A program made the position numbers and the translations under genes. 33,833 nucleotides of DNA, taken from contig CACZCM010000018.1 in assembly GCA_902779615.1 (NCBI GenBank), positions 1-33,833 on the forward strand. Direction: 5' to 3'. The DNA comes from an uncultured Ruminococcus sp. (GTDB lineage: Bacteria > Bacillota > Clostridia > Oscillospirales > Acutalibacteraceae). Below the pieces are notes generated by a model that worked only from the letters and a program-made list of their open reading frames with translations, was not told the DNA's origin and did no database searches. How positions within the stretch are numbered: the stretch's first letter is position 1; every line of letters begins with the position of its first letter. Shown here piece by piece: positions 15,031 through 22,985 of this stretch.

Positions 15031-16368
15031 ATGACTAATTTACCCGAAGATTTTCTGTCGGAGATGAAGGAGCTTCTCTCCGAGTCGGAGTTTGAAAGCT
15101 ACATTAATTCGGCTGATGACAACTATTTTCGAGGCATTCGCATCAATACCTTGAAATGCAGCGCAGAAACAGCAAAATCGCAGCTTCCCTTTCAGTTGAC
15201 GCAGACTCCGTTTTGCAGCGAAGGTTTCTATATTCCCTTCGATACCGAAGGCTTGGGCATTCTTCCAATACATCGTGCAGGCGGATTCTATGCTCAAGAG
15301 CCAAGCGCAATGTCTGCCGCTGCGATCCTGAATGTTGAAAAGGGAGATAGGGTGCTCGATCTGTGTGCTGCTCCGGGCGGAAAATCGACTCAGATAGCCC
15401 AGTCGCTCGGAGGCAGCGGTCTTTTGTGGAGCAACGAGATCGTTAAAAGCAGAGCAAATATTCTTTTGTCGAATATTGAGCGAATGGGAATTACAAATGC
15501 TGTTGTGTCATCTTGTCATCCGGACAGATTATGCAGAGCGCTCGGTGGATTTTTTGATAAGATACTCGTTGATGCGCCTTGTTCGGGCGAGGGAATGTTC
15601 AGGCGCGACAAAAAGGCGCGTGAGGAATGGACAGCGGAGCACTCCCGCTCCTGCGCCGATCGTCAGCTGGCGATCCTCAACAGCGCAGCAGCTGCTCTCA
15701 AAGACGGAGGAACGCTGGTATACTCTACCTGCACATTCTCACGCTGCGAGAACGAAGGGGTCATTGAGAGATTTCTTGACGCACACAAGGATTTTTATAT
15801 TGATGACTGCAAAGCGGATTTTGGCAGACGCACGCTCGACGGAAAGGCGGTACGCATTTTTCCGATGGACGGCGGTGAGGGGCACTTTGCGGCAAAGCTG
15901 AAAAAGCTCGGAGAGAGGATACCAAATTCCGATAGTTTTTGCGGCGTAAAAACGCCGGAAACAACAGCCGCATTTAAACTGTATGACGAGCTGTTCAAAA
16001 CACGCTGTTTCGGCGAAAGATTCGAGATCATTGGAGATAAGATACTGCTGCTGCCCGAAGCCGAGACCCCCGCGCTACACGGACTCGGTGTGATAAGAGC
16101 GGGTGTTCTCTTCGGCGAGATCAAGAAGAACAGGATAGAGCCTTGTCATGCGCTATATATGGCGTCAAAAAAAGATCAGCTGAGATCATATATTGATCTT
16201 GATTTAGATGATGAGAGAATTTCGTCGTTCTTTAGAGGTGAAGAAATATCGATCGAAAGCGAGCTTTCGGGATTCACGGCCGTTCTGTGCGGCGGACTTA
16301 CCGCAGGATTTGGAAAAGCTGTTGGCGGAGTATTAAAGAATCGCTTGCCAAAAGGTCTTAGGGGGTGA
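15031..16368 (+). CDS. rsmF: RsmF-like rRNA (cytosine-C5) methyltransferase, NOL1/NOP2/Sun family
   Basis: 445 residues; ATG 15031 with AAAGGA upstream. The S-adenosylmethionine fold begins VLDLCAAPGGKSTQIA (about 108-123). The two catalytic cysteine motifs are DAPCSGEGMFRR (Cys184) and YSTCTF (Cys234, expected nucleophile). The C-terminal ~150 residues match the RsmF extension with a PUA-like end (GVIRAGVLFGEIKKNRIEPC; HALYMA). The E. coli family member methylates a 16S rRNA cytosine; the exact site here is inferred. The stop codon overlaps the ribosome site of rsmA, so the two are coupled and both act in small-subunit assembly. Confidence 0.88.
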   Translation: MTNLPEDFLSEMKELLSESEFESYINSADDNYFRGIRINTLKCSAETAKSQLPFQLTQTPFCSEGFYIPFDTEGLGILPIHRAGGFYAQEPSAMSAAAILNVEKGDRVLDLCAAPGGKSTQIAQSLGGSGLLWSNEIVKSRANILLSNIERMGITNAVVSSCHPDRLCRALGGFFDKILVDAPCSGEGMFRRDKKAREEWTAEHSRSCADRQLAILNSAAAALKDGGTLVYSTCTFSRCENEGVIERFLDAHKDFYIDDCKADFGRRTLDGKAVRIFPMDGGEGHFAAKLKKLGERIPNSDSFCGVKTPETTAAFKLYDELFKTRCFGERFEIIGDKILLLPEAETPALHGLGVIRAGVLFGEIKKNRIEPCHALYMASKKDQLRSYIDLDLDDERISSFFRGEEISIESELSGFTAVLCGGLTAGFGKAVGGVLKNRLPKGLRG

Positions 16369-16373
16369 TATTT

Positions 16374-17234
16374 GTGGAGAAGCGTTTGTCAGATATAAAT
16401 ACCATCAAAAATATACTGTCTAAGCATGGCTTTACATTTTCAAAAGCGTTAGGTCAAAATTTCTTGGTCAATCCTCATGTATGTCCCAGAATGGCAGAAA
16501 TGTCGGGGGCGGGGAACGGTATCGGTGTGATCGAGGTCGGTCCCGGAATCGGAGTTCTGACGTGTGAGCTTGCGAAGCTTGCGGATAAGGTCACTGCGAT
16601 CGAGCTTGACAAGCGGCTGATACCTGTGCTTGATGAAACACTCGGCGAATTCAGAAATGTAAAGATCATTAACGGCGATGTTATGGAGCTGGATCTCCAC
16701 AAGCTGATTGAAGAGGAGTTCGGCGGAATGCGCGTCGTCGTGTGCGCAAACCTTCCGTATTACATTACATCTCCCGTTATCATGCGGCTTTTGGAGGAAC
16801 GGCTGCCAATAGAAGCGATAACGGTCATGGTGCAGAAGGAAGCGGCGCAGCGGATCTGTGCGCCCGTTGGAACAAGGCAGTGCGGCGCAGTAACATGCGC
16901 TGTGAATTATTACGCCGAAGCCGAGATGCTTTTCAGCGTGTCAGCAGGAAGCTTCATGCCTCCTCCGAAGGTTGACAGCGCAGTCATACGTTTGAGTATC
17001 AGACAAAATCCTCCGGTCGAAACAGTGAATGAGGAAAAAATGTTTGCCGTAATAAAGGCAGCGTTTGCGCAGCGCCGAAAAACAGTGGTGAATTCGCTGT
17101 CGAATTCACTTCACATAGAAAAGCAGAATGTAACAAAAGCGCTGTCCGAAAGCGGTATACCGCTTAATGCTAGGGCGGAGCAGCTAAGCCTGGAGCAGTT
17201 CGCGGCGGTCAGCGATGCAATTTTTAGTGAGTAA
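16374..17234 (+). CDS. rsmA: 16S rRNA dimethyladenosine transferase RsmA (KsgA)
   Basis: 286 residues from the GTG at 16374, chosen because TTAGGGGGTGA lies 6 bases before it; an in-frame GTG at 16365 would overlap rsmF and lack a ribosome site. Family landmarks run in order: SKALGQNFLVNPHV, the SAM loop EVGPGIGVLTCELA, acidic EL in AIELDKRLIPVL, the catalytic ANLPYYITSPVIM, and SFMPPPKVDSAVIRL. A C-terminal helical domain follows, with AFAQRRKTVVNSL. It dimethylates two adjacent adenines near the 3' end of 16S rRNA during late 30S assembly. Length agrees with the family. Confidence 0.96.
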   Translation: MEKRLSDINTIKNILSKHGFTFSKALGQNFLVNPHVCPRMAEMSGAGNGIGVIEVGPGIGVLTCELAKLADKVTAIELDKRLIPVLDETLGEFRNVKIINGDVMELDLHKLIEEEFGGMRVVVCANLPYYITSPVIMRLLEERLPIEAITVMVQKEAAQRICAPVGTRQCGAVTCAVNYYAEAEMLFSVSAGSFMPPPKVDSAVIRLSIRQNPPVETVNEEKMFAVIKAAFAQRRKTVVNSLSNSLHIEKQNVTKALSESGIPLNARAEQLSLEQFAAVSDAIFSE

Positions 17235-17450
17235 ATCAATAGTTAACCTAACGAGTTGTGCTGTTAAAAGTTTATGCAAATGACAAGGCGTGCTTTCGTT
17301 AGGACACGAAAATCAGTTTTCTTTAAGAGAGTATTAATAAAAGTTTTGACTAAGCCTTTCAAAAGAGTTCGGCGAAGACGTTGTACTGTGTTCTATCCGT
17401 TTTTTGTTTTGTACAGTTTTATGAATTGCTTATTATCAGTATATACCTAT

Positions 17451-17484
17451 AAAAAAGCCTCCCACTGATGTGAGAGGCTTTTCA
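17451..17484. terminator. Bidirectional terminator between rsmA and the cyclophilin gene
   Basis: AAAAGCCTC / GAGGCTTTT with an inner CAC / GTG pair. T tracts occur on both strands. Confidence 0.9.
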
Positions 17485-17491
17485 TTGTGTG

Positions 17492-18415
17492 TTATTTGTA
17501 TGTTGTGATCTCGATAGATTCGATCTTCACATCGGTTGTAGGCTTGTTGGAGCCGTCGGTTTCAACTGCGGCAATCTTGTCCACAACGTCCATACCGCTG
17601 TATACCTGCGCAAACACGGTATGACCTCTGTCAAGAGCATTGAATGCACCGTCAAGCGAGGGATTTCCGCCTTGTTTTTTGTAGAGTTCTCTGATATCGC
17701 TGCCGACTAAGTCGGTGTTGTAGAATGCATTGTATGACATACTGTACATCGTGAGGAATGCCTCAAGCTGACCCTCGTCCTGTGCCTGACAAAGCGCCGT
17801 ATACAAACTGTGCCACTGCTCATCAAGCATATCGAAATCTGCTGTCTTTGCCTGATTTATGAAGAACTGGCTGCCGTTGGTGTTCGGGCCGCTGTTTGCC
17901 ATTGCAACGGAGCCTCTGATATTAAAGAGCTTGTTCGAGAACTCGTCTTCAAACGTGCCGCCGCTGACACTCTCGCCGCCTGTTCCGTCGCCGTTCGGGT
18001 CGCCGCCCTGGATCATGAAGTCGTTGATAACTCTGTGGAAGGTCAAACCGTCATAATAGCCGTTCTTTGCGTGGGTAAGAAAGTTTTCAACGGTCTTGGG
18101 AGCAGCATCGGGGAAAAACCTCATCGAGATATCGCCCATCGTTGTGTGCATTATGGCAACCTCTTCGCCCTCGTCCGGTGATTCAAGCTGGTAGCCGACC
18201 TCGTGATCTTTATCGTCAAGATAGTCTGCCGAAAGCCCCAATTCCTTGAGATCATACTTTGTAGGCTCTGCCGACTGTGAGGCAGCTGATTGAGAGTCGT
18301 TTTTCGATGCGGATCCACTGCTTGCTGCATCATCGCCGCTGTCGCCGCAGCCCGAAAGCGCGGAGCACATAAAAACGGCAGCTGCAAGTATCAATGCGGA
18401 ATACTTTTTTAACAT
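17492..18415 (-). CDS. Peptidyl-prolyl cis-trans isomerase lipoprotein, cyclophilin type
   Basis: 307 residues with AAGGAGAG before the ATG. A lipoprotein signal ends in the lipobox LSGC (Cys23), then a Ser/Ala-rich linker to about residue 55. The cyclophilin domain starts near 85 ([17 protein letters not shown]) and has the catalytic [22 protein letters not shown] and NGSQFFINQ. Between that block and [18 protein letters not shown] there is an insertion of about 60-70 residues (with [15 protein letters not shown]) where ordinary cyclophilins need only a few. The family speeds X-Pro isomerisation; this member should fold exported proteins at the outer face of the membrane. It is a single gene with its own promoter. 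Confidence 0.92.
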   Translation of the reverse strand: MLKKYSALILAAAVFMCSALSGCGDSGDDAASSGSASKNDSQSAASQSAEPTKYDLKELGLSADYLDDKDHEVGYQLESPDEGEEVAIMHTTMGDISMRFFPDAAPKTVENFLTHAKNGYYDGLTFHRVINDFMIQGGDPNGDGTGGESVSGGTFEDEFSNKLFNIRGSVAMANSGPNTNGSQFFINQAKTADFDMLDEQWHSLYTALCQAQDEGQLEAFLTMYSMSYNAFYNTDLVGSDIRELYKKQGGNPSLDGAFNALDRGHTVFAQVYSGMDVVDKIAAVETDGSNKPTTDVKIESIEITTYK

Positions 18416-18531
18416 AATTATTCTCTCCTTTTCTTAATATCTATGACACCCAAAAAATCTTAGCAGGAATGCGAGGAGCGTATTTTCGGAGCGTCAAAGG
18501 TTATTGCTGTATATAGCAACGTACATATTAC

Positions 18532-18560
18532 ATTTTACTCCAAAACAATAAATTTTTCAA
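18532..18560 (-). promoter_or_regulatory. Promoter of the cyclophilin gene
   Basis: On the minus strand TTGAAA, a 17-base spacer and TAAAAT, leaving a leader of about 110 bases. Confidence 0.7.
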
Positions 18561-18620
18561 CACAAATTTATTAAATTTCTATGGTTTTGGAACGAGTTAA
18601 GAATTTGTTAATAAACCTAA

Positions 18621-19241
18621 TTACACCAAATTCGGGATATCGGAAAATGCGTTCGTCTTTATGGGAGATTCTATATCGCCGAACCCATATGCAGCATAAA
18701 TAAAGTCGACTCCCGCTTCGGCTGCAGCGTCACGGTCGGTTGCAGTGTCACCGATGTAAACGGGTTTTTTCAGCTCTGCTCGATCTGCCAGAAGCCGAAT
18801 ATTCTCACCCTTTGGTTTTCTTGTTCTGCCTGCGCATTCAAAATCCTCAAAATATTTCCGAAGGTGATGAGCGTCAAAAAAGGCATTGATATATCCGACC
18901 TGACAGTTAGACACAATGAATAATCTGTGGGTGGATTGCAGCGCCTGTAATGTTTCTTCAACACGAGGGTAGAGCAGCCCGCCGCTTCCGGCCAGCAGCT
19001 GCCGTTCGTAGTTTTCGCAGTAAGCTTTGACGTCGGCTTTTTGTTTTTCTGTCGCATGGGGGATGACGCGTTCAAAAATCTGCTCGATCTGAAGACCCAT
19101 ACAGCGTTTCAGCTCCTCCTCCGACAATGTCGGTTCGAGGCCTGCGTAAACAAGAGCTTTGTTCCAGATATTGACAACATTTACAACGGTGTCCCACAAA
19201 GTGCCGTCAAGGTCAAATATTATTGAATCGTATTTTTGCAT
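18621..19241 (-). CDS. HAD-superfamily phosphatase (phosphoglycolate phosphatase-like)
   Basis: 206 residues with AAAGGAA before the ATG. The four HAD motifs are in place: nucleophile DLDGTLWDT at residues 11-19, Ser in FIVSNCQ, Lys in RTRKPKGENI, and the acidic pair in VYIGDTATDRDAAAEAG. An alpha-helical cap (about 20-85) makes it a subclass I HAD, the class of phosphoglycolate phosphatases and beta-phosphoglucomutases. The substrate cannot be read from sequence. It starts 31 bases after the metallopeptidase gene and is probably co-transcribed with it. Confidence 0.85.
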   Translation of the reverse strand: MQKYDSIIFDLDGTLWDTVVNVVNIWNKALVYAGLEPTLSEEELKRCMGLQIEQIFERVIPHATEKQKADVKAYCENYERQLLAGSGGLLYPRVEETLQALQSTHRLFIVSNCQVGYINAFFDAHHLRKYFEDFECAGRTRKPKGENIRLLADRAELKKPVYIGDTATDRDAAAEAGVDFIYAAYGFGDIESPIKTNAFSDIPNLV

Positions 19242-19272
19242 GAGATCTAATTCCTTTCATTATATATAGGTA

Positions 19273-20232
19273 TCATACGCGTCTGATGATAATGTCGTTC
19301 TGCATTTGCTTAATTATTTTGTCATAGGTTTTCCAGTCGGGCATGAATTCACTCAGCAGCGCGTAAAAATCCTTTGAGTGATTTGCATGGATAAAGTGCG
19401 AAAATTCGTGGCAGATGACCTCTTCGATACATTTTTCGGGAAGCTGCACCAGATGGGTGTTGAATGTGAGAATAGATCTGGCGGGACGACAGTTGCCCCA
19501 GCACGATACCATTTTTTTGAAACGCAGCTCCTGCGGAAATGCGATCCCTTTTGCTTTGAATTTCGGATAAAGCTCTCTGCATTTTTGTGTGATAACACGC
19601 TCGGCTTCGACTTTTATGAATGCGTCTGTCACCGCCGTTCTATATTGTTCGTCATCGGGTCTGTTTGTATGTATCACAAATTTCCCTTCTTCGATCTCTG
19701 CGTAATTTGCATCAGACTCCACTATGTGTATTTTCAGCTTTTCGCCCATATAATATATGCTGCTGCCTTCGCTGCAGATCTCTTTATCCAAGCAATTATT
19801 CTGCGCCACGTATTTGTCAACAGTACGAATAATAAAATCTGTGTTGCTTAGCAAAAACTCCTCGATCTTTTTCACGCTGACGCTCTGCGGCGCAGAAACA
19901 CGAACTCCTTTGACGCCGTTTATCATCAGGTTGATCCGTTTGACGTTTTTGTATGTCAGCTCGTAGCTGATAACTCTGTCACCAAGCTTTATGCTTCGCT
20001 GCCGAACAAGAGGGGCAGAAGGCGATCTGCTTTCGAGGATCTTGAGAAATTTGTCGGCTTTTTTAGACAGATACTTTTCAAGAGCCTCAATGTCGGCATT
20101 AACGGGCGCCGAAACATACAGCCCTCTTTTTTTGTCACAGTGAATGATAGTGTTCTTAATATCTTTATATTCAATAATATAAGTTATTTTTGTATTGTTC
20201 AGAGTAATCGTGCGGGTAATTTTATTGACCAC
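19273..20232 (-). CDS. YgjP-type (DUF45) metallopeptidase-like protein with duplicated N-terminal domain
   Basis: 319 residues from the GTG at 20232; an in-frame GTG at 20244 has its GGAAG directly abutting, too close to act. The zinc motif is CHEFSHFIHANHSKDFY (HExxH), preceded by MVSCWGNCRPARSILTFNTHL, typical of YgjP/SprT-like proteins. The family is usually about 230-240 residues. Here the first ~130 residues hold two copies of the N-terminal domain: ITYIIEYKDIKNTIIH...GLYVSAP and ISYELTYKNVKRINLMI...GVRVSAP, each followed by a helix (IEALEKYL; VKKIEEFL). The substrate is unknown. The ldh promoter lies just upstream on the other strand. Confidence 0.85.
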   Translation of the reverse strand: MVNKITRTITLNNTKITYIIEYKDIKNTIIHCDKKRGLYVSAPVNADIEALEKYLSKKADKFLKILESRSPSAPLVRQRSIKLGDRVISYELTYKNVKRINLMINGVKGVRVSAPQSVSVKKIEEFLLSNTDFIIRTVDKYVAQNNCLDKEICSEGSSIYYMGEKLKIHIVESDANYAEIEEGKFVIHTNRPDDEQYRTAVTDAFIKVEAERVITQKCRELYPKFKAKGIAFPQELRFKKMVSCWGNCRPARSILTFNTHLVQLPEKCIEEVICHEFSHFIHANHSKDFYALLSEFMPDWKTYDKIIKQMQNDIIIRRV

Positions 20233-20257
20233 TTTGCAGTTCACCTTCCGTGGGGAG

Positions 20258-20286
20258 TTGATATTTTTTGTAAAACATGGTATAAT
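20258..20286 (+). promoter_or_regulatory. Promoter of ldh
   Basis: TTGATA (20258-20263), 17 bases, TATAAT (20281-20286). It lies immediately upstream of the divergent metallopeptidase start and gives a leader of about 100 bases. Confidence 0.8.
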
Positions 20287-20395
20287 AACACAAAGAGCGC
20301 ATTGCTCGGAACTGATATCCTACAGGCGGAGAAAGGCTGCTGTTTAGCGGCGCAGATATATTTGATATCAGCATACTTTGAACGGAGGATTAATA

Positions 20396-21355
20396 ATGGC
20401 AGAAACAAATGTTAGAAAAGCAGCGATAATCGGATGCGGATTTGTCGGAGCGGCAACTGCGTTTGCACTGATGGAGAGCGGATTGTTTTCACAGCTCGTT
20501 CTTATTGATGCAGACCGTGACCGTGCCGAAGGCGAAGCGCTGGACATAAGCCACGGAATGCCGCTGGCAAAGCCGATGGAAATATATGCGGGCGATTATG
20601 ACGATATTGCCGACGCAGCGATAGTTATTGTAACTGCGGGAGCAGGTCAGAAGCCGGGAGAAACGAGATTGGATCTTGTTAAGAAGAACGCTGCTATCTT
20701 TAAGTCGATCATACCCGAGATCAAGAAGCGCGGCTATGAAGGTATTCTGCTGATAGTTGCAAATCCTGTGGATATATTGACATACACTGCCGCGAAGCTC
20801 AGCGGATTCCCTTCAAACAGAGTGTTCGGCTCGGGAACCGTACTCGATTCTGCAAGACTAAAATATAAGCTGGGCGACCACCTTGGCGTTGACAGTCGTT
20901 CCGTACACGCTTTTGTGATCGGCGAACACGGCGACAGCGAGATCGCGGCTTGGAGCTCGGTGAATGTATCGGGCGTACCTCTTCACCGCTTCTGCGAGAT
21001 GAGAGGATATTATGACCACAAGAACGCTATGGAGCGCATTGCCGACGATGTAAAGAACAGCGCCTACGAGATAATCAAGAAAAAGAAGGCGACCTACTAC
21101 GGTATCGCAATGTCGGTTCGGCGCATATGCGAGGCGATAGTTCTCGATCAGAAGTCAGTCCTGCCTGTATCGACTATCCAGCAGGGAATGTTCGGGATAA
21201 AAGACGTAGCGCTCAGTATGCCTGCAATAGTGGGAAAGTACGGCGTTGAAACGCAGGTGCCGATCAGCCTTAACGGCGAAGAAACGGCTGCGCTGCTTCA
21301 GTCTGCCGCAACGCTGAAAGAGGTCATCGCATCGCTTGATCTTGAAATAGAATAA
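20396..21355 (+). CDS. ldh: L-lactate dehydrogenase
   Basis: 319 residues; the ATG at 20396 follows CGGAGG. The NAD fold begins IIGCGFVGAA (GxGxxG at 13-18), with Asp38 in VLIDAD. Gln85 in AGAGQKPGETR marks lactate rather than malate specificity. Arg154 (LDSAR) and His178 in IGEHGDSE are the substrate arginine and catalytic histidine. It reduces pyruvate to L-lactate and regenerates NAD consumed by GAPDH, so with gap it points to fermentative glycolysis. It is a single gene under its own promoter, convergent with DUF4250: the two stop codons are adjacent with no spacer. Allosteric control by fructose-1,6-bisphosphate is common in the family but not judged here. Confidence 0.95.
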   Translation: MAETNVRKAAIIGCGFVGAATAFALMESGLFSQLVLIDADRDRAEGEALDISHGMPLAKPMEIYAGDYDDIADAAIVIVTAGAGQKPGETRLDLVKKNAAIFKSIIPEIKKRGYEGILLIVANPVDILTYTAAKLSGFPSNRVFGSGTVLDSARLKYKLGDHLGVDSRSVHAFVIGEHGDSEIAAWSSVNVSGVPLHRFCEMRGYYDHKNAMERIADDVKNSAYEIIKKKKATYYGIAMSVRRICEAIVLDQKSVLPVSTIQQGMFGIKDVALSMPAIVGKYGVETQVPISLNGEETAALLQSAATLKEVIASLDLEIE

Positions 21356-21544
21356 TCACTTGGCTGCGCTCACAAATTTATTGAGCGAGCTGTCATACTC
21401 ATAATTTACGGAAGCGAGCTTTTCGAGAAGCTCGCTTTTGTTTATATCCATATCCTCACACATTTGGTCGAGTGAGGAATAATTGTCACGAAGCTTGGTG
21501 TTGACAAACGACAGCAGAATAATAGGTTCATTCGGTAATGACAT
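21356..21544 (-). CDS. DUF4250 family protein
   Basis: 62 residues. The ATG at 21544 follows AAGGAGA at 8 bases; the open frame runs further upstream but lacks another ribosome site. The sequence MSLPNEPIILLSFVNTKLRD, followed by SSLDQMCEDMDINKSELLEKL and YEYD, matches DUF4250, small clostridial proteins of unknown function that look like a compact helical domain. The 3' part of the gene also carries, on the opposite strand, the apparent ldh terminator. Confidence 0.88.
   Translation of the reverse strand: MSLPNEPIILLSFVNTKLRDNYSSLDQMCEDMDINKSELLEKLASVNYEYDSSLNKFVSAAK
21412..21443 (+). terminator. Likely ldh terminator inside the convergent DUF4250 gene
   Basis: AAGCGAGCTT / AAGCTCGCTT, a perfect 10-base stem with a 6-base loop, followed by TTGTTTATAT. 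It lies 57 bases past the ldh stop and within the coding region of DUF4250 on the other strand. Confidence 0.65.
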
Positions 21545-21596
21545 ATGATACATCTCCTTATGTTTGAGAATGTGCGATCTATTTAAACTGAAAATA

Positions 21597-21625
21597 AGTA
21601 TACCAAAAAAGTGTCGAATAGTCAA
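21597..21625 (-). promoter_or_regulatory. Promoter of the DUF4250 gene
   Basis: On the minus strand TTGACT, a 17-base spacer and TATACT, about 50 bases before the start codon. Confidence 0.75.
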
Positions 21626-21647
21626 GAAATATGAACAGCCAGCCCGC

Positions 21648-21996
21648 GGCATTTGAACGAGTTAACGAAATCTGAACTAAGCCCTATCTAAAGTTTTTTG
21701 ATCAATCTTTTTTTCAAAAAAAGATTGCGGTTTCCAAAGGCAGAGGTCTCCGCTGCCGCGTCGGTCGGTGCTCCTGCGACGCCGAGGTCTACCCCGGAGA
21801 CCCGCACCTTTGGTCGCCGTCCGCAGACGGCGAAATCCTTTTTCCTTAAGCCCTCTTTAGGGGTGAATTTCAAAACAGTCCGGTGGACTGTTTTGAAAGA
21901 GGGGGCATTCTGGCAGAGAATGTCCCCTAAAAAGAAGTTTTGTTCAAAAATAATTTACTTGTTCAAAAGCCGTGACAGCCAGCCCACGGCTTTTGT
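21648..21996 (+). repeat. Structured intergenic repeat, copy R3
   Basis: The first ~160 bases match R1 inverted, including its flank (GAACGAGTTAACGAAAT). Hairpin A is a long T/A stem near 21712-21726, hairpin B GGCAG/CTGCC. The CGGTCGG box is followed by outer stem GGTGC (21767-21771) / GCACC (21804-21808) and inner stem GGTCT/AGACC; the other inner hairpin is partly decayed. Hairpin C is CGCCGTC-CGCA-GACGGCG. Two further hairpins follow, one with 14-base arms (21868-21898) and one AGGGG...CCCCT. It ends in a terminator-like hairpin AAAAGCCGTG / CACGGCTTTT (21965-21994). Confidence 0.85.
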
Positions 21997-22048
21997 CCCG
22001 CCGATAAAATCTAAAATCTAAAAAATTTTTTTAATTCCTCGATTTGTA

Positions 22049-22077
22049 TTGACAAATCATACCCGAAGTTGTATAAT
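22049..22077 (+). promoter_or_regulatory. Consensus promoter of the yceD-rpmF operon
   Basis: TTGACA (22049-22054), 17 bases, TATAAT (22072-22077). Confidence 0.92.
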
Positions 22078-22131
22078 AATATGCGGTATTTCAGATGAAG
22101 TTAGGTCTTAGTGTGTTTATTGAGGTGCATT

Positions 22132-22632
22132 ATGCTTTGGAATTTGAAGAAGGTCTTCTTAACGGAAGATGAGATCCTGAATGCCGAGTATGATCTGGAT
22201 CTTTCCGATTTGGATTTCAACGGCGGTGCTCCGTTCAAAACACCCGTAAAGGTGGAGGCAAAGGCAGAGAATCGTGCAGGGATCGTTGATCTGGCGGTCA
22301 CGGTCAGGTTCGATTACACTGCGCCCTGCGACAGATGCGGTGAGGAAACCATAACCCCGTTTGTCAGCAGCTTTAGACACACTGTGGTACAGTCGCTTGT
22401 CGGCGAGAACGAGGGCGAATATATCGAAGCTCCCGACTTTATCGTTGATTTGGACCTGCCTGTAACGGCGGATATCCTGCTTTCGCTGCCTGCGAAACAC
22501 TTGTGCAGAGAAGACTGCAGGGGCTTGTGCCCGAAATGCGGAAAAAATCTCAACGAGGGTGAGTGCGGCTGCAGCCTGCGGGAAACGGATCCCAGATGGG
22601 ACGCTTTGAAAAATTTATTTAACGAAGAATAG
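22132..22632 (+). CDS. yceD: YceD family (DUF177) protein
   Basis: 166 residues from the ATG at 22132, which has GAGGTG upstream. The family lies next to rpmF in most bacteria and is linked to 23S rRNA or ribosome assembly. Here it carries a CDRC pair near residue 65 and a C-terminal cluster (CREDCRGLCPKCGKNL then ECGC), which would bind zinc; such cysteines are common in Gram-positive members. The acidic core IEAPDFIVDLDLPVTADILL and the ending DPRWDALKNLF are typical. rpmF starts 50 bases later on the same transcript. Confidence 0.9.
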   Translation: MLWNLKKVFLTEDEILNAEYDLDLSDLDFNGGAPFKTPVKVEAKAENRAGIVDLAVTVRFDYTAPCDRCGEETITPFVSSFRHTVVQSLVGENEGEYIEAPDFIVDLDLPVTADILLSLPAKHLCREDCRGLCPKCGKNLNEGECGCSLRETDPRWDALKNLFNEE

Positions 22633-22682
22633 CATTCGGACGATTGACCGAATGTGATACTATCATTAGGAGGATTTTTAAA

Positions 22683-22868
22683 ATGGCAGTACCTAAGAGA
22701 AAATCATCACACGCAAGAAAGAATACAAGAAGAAGCAATGTTTGGAAGCTTCAGGCTCCGGCTCTCTCGAAGTGCCCCAACTGCGGCGAGTGGAAGGCTC
22801 CCCACAGAGTTTGCGGCGCTTGCGGTTACTACAACGGCAGAGAAGTTATCGTTAAGACTGAAGATTGA
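22683..22868 (+). CDS. rpmF: 50S ribosomal protein L32
   Basis: 61 residues, ATG 22683 with AGGAGG upstream. It starts MAVPKRKSSHARKNTRRSN, the universal L32 N-terminus. The four-cysteine zinc ribbon (CPNCGEWK and CGACGYY) is intact, so this is the zinc-binding form. It is a component of the large subunit near the peptidyl transferase centre. A terminator follows at 22928. Confidence 0.97.
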   Translation: MAVPKRKSSHARKNTRRSNVWKLQAPALSKCPNCGEWKAPHRVCGACGYYNGREVIVKTED

Positions 22869-22927
22869 TCGGCTGCTGTTTTTTGTGAGTCATATAAGGC
22901 TCCGAATTATGAGAACGAGCATTTTTC

Positions 22928-22957
22928 AAGGGAGGCGGGTTCCTCCCTTGTTTTTTT
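22928..22957 (+). terminator. Terminator after rpmF
   Basis: CAAGGGAGG / CCTCCCTTG around 5 bases, then seven T. Confidence 0.93.
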
Positions 22958-22985
22958 AGAATTTCAACAGAATTAAGGTGATAAT

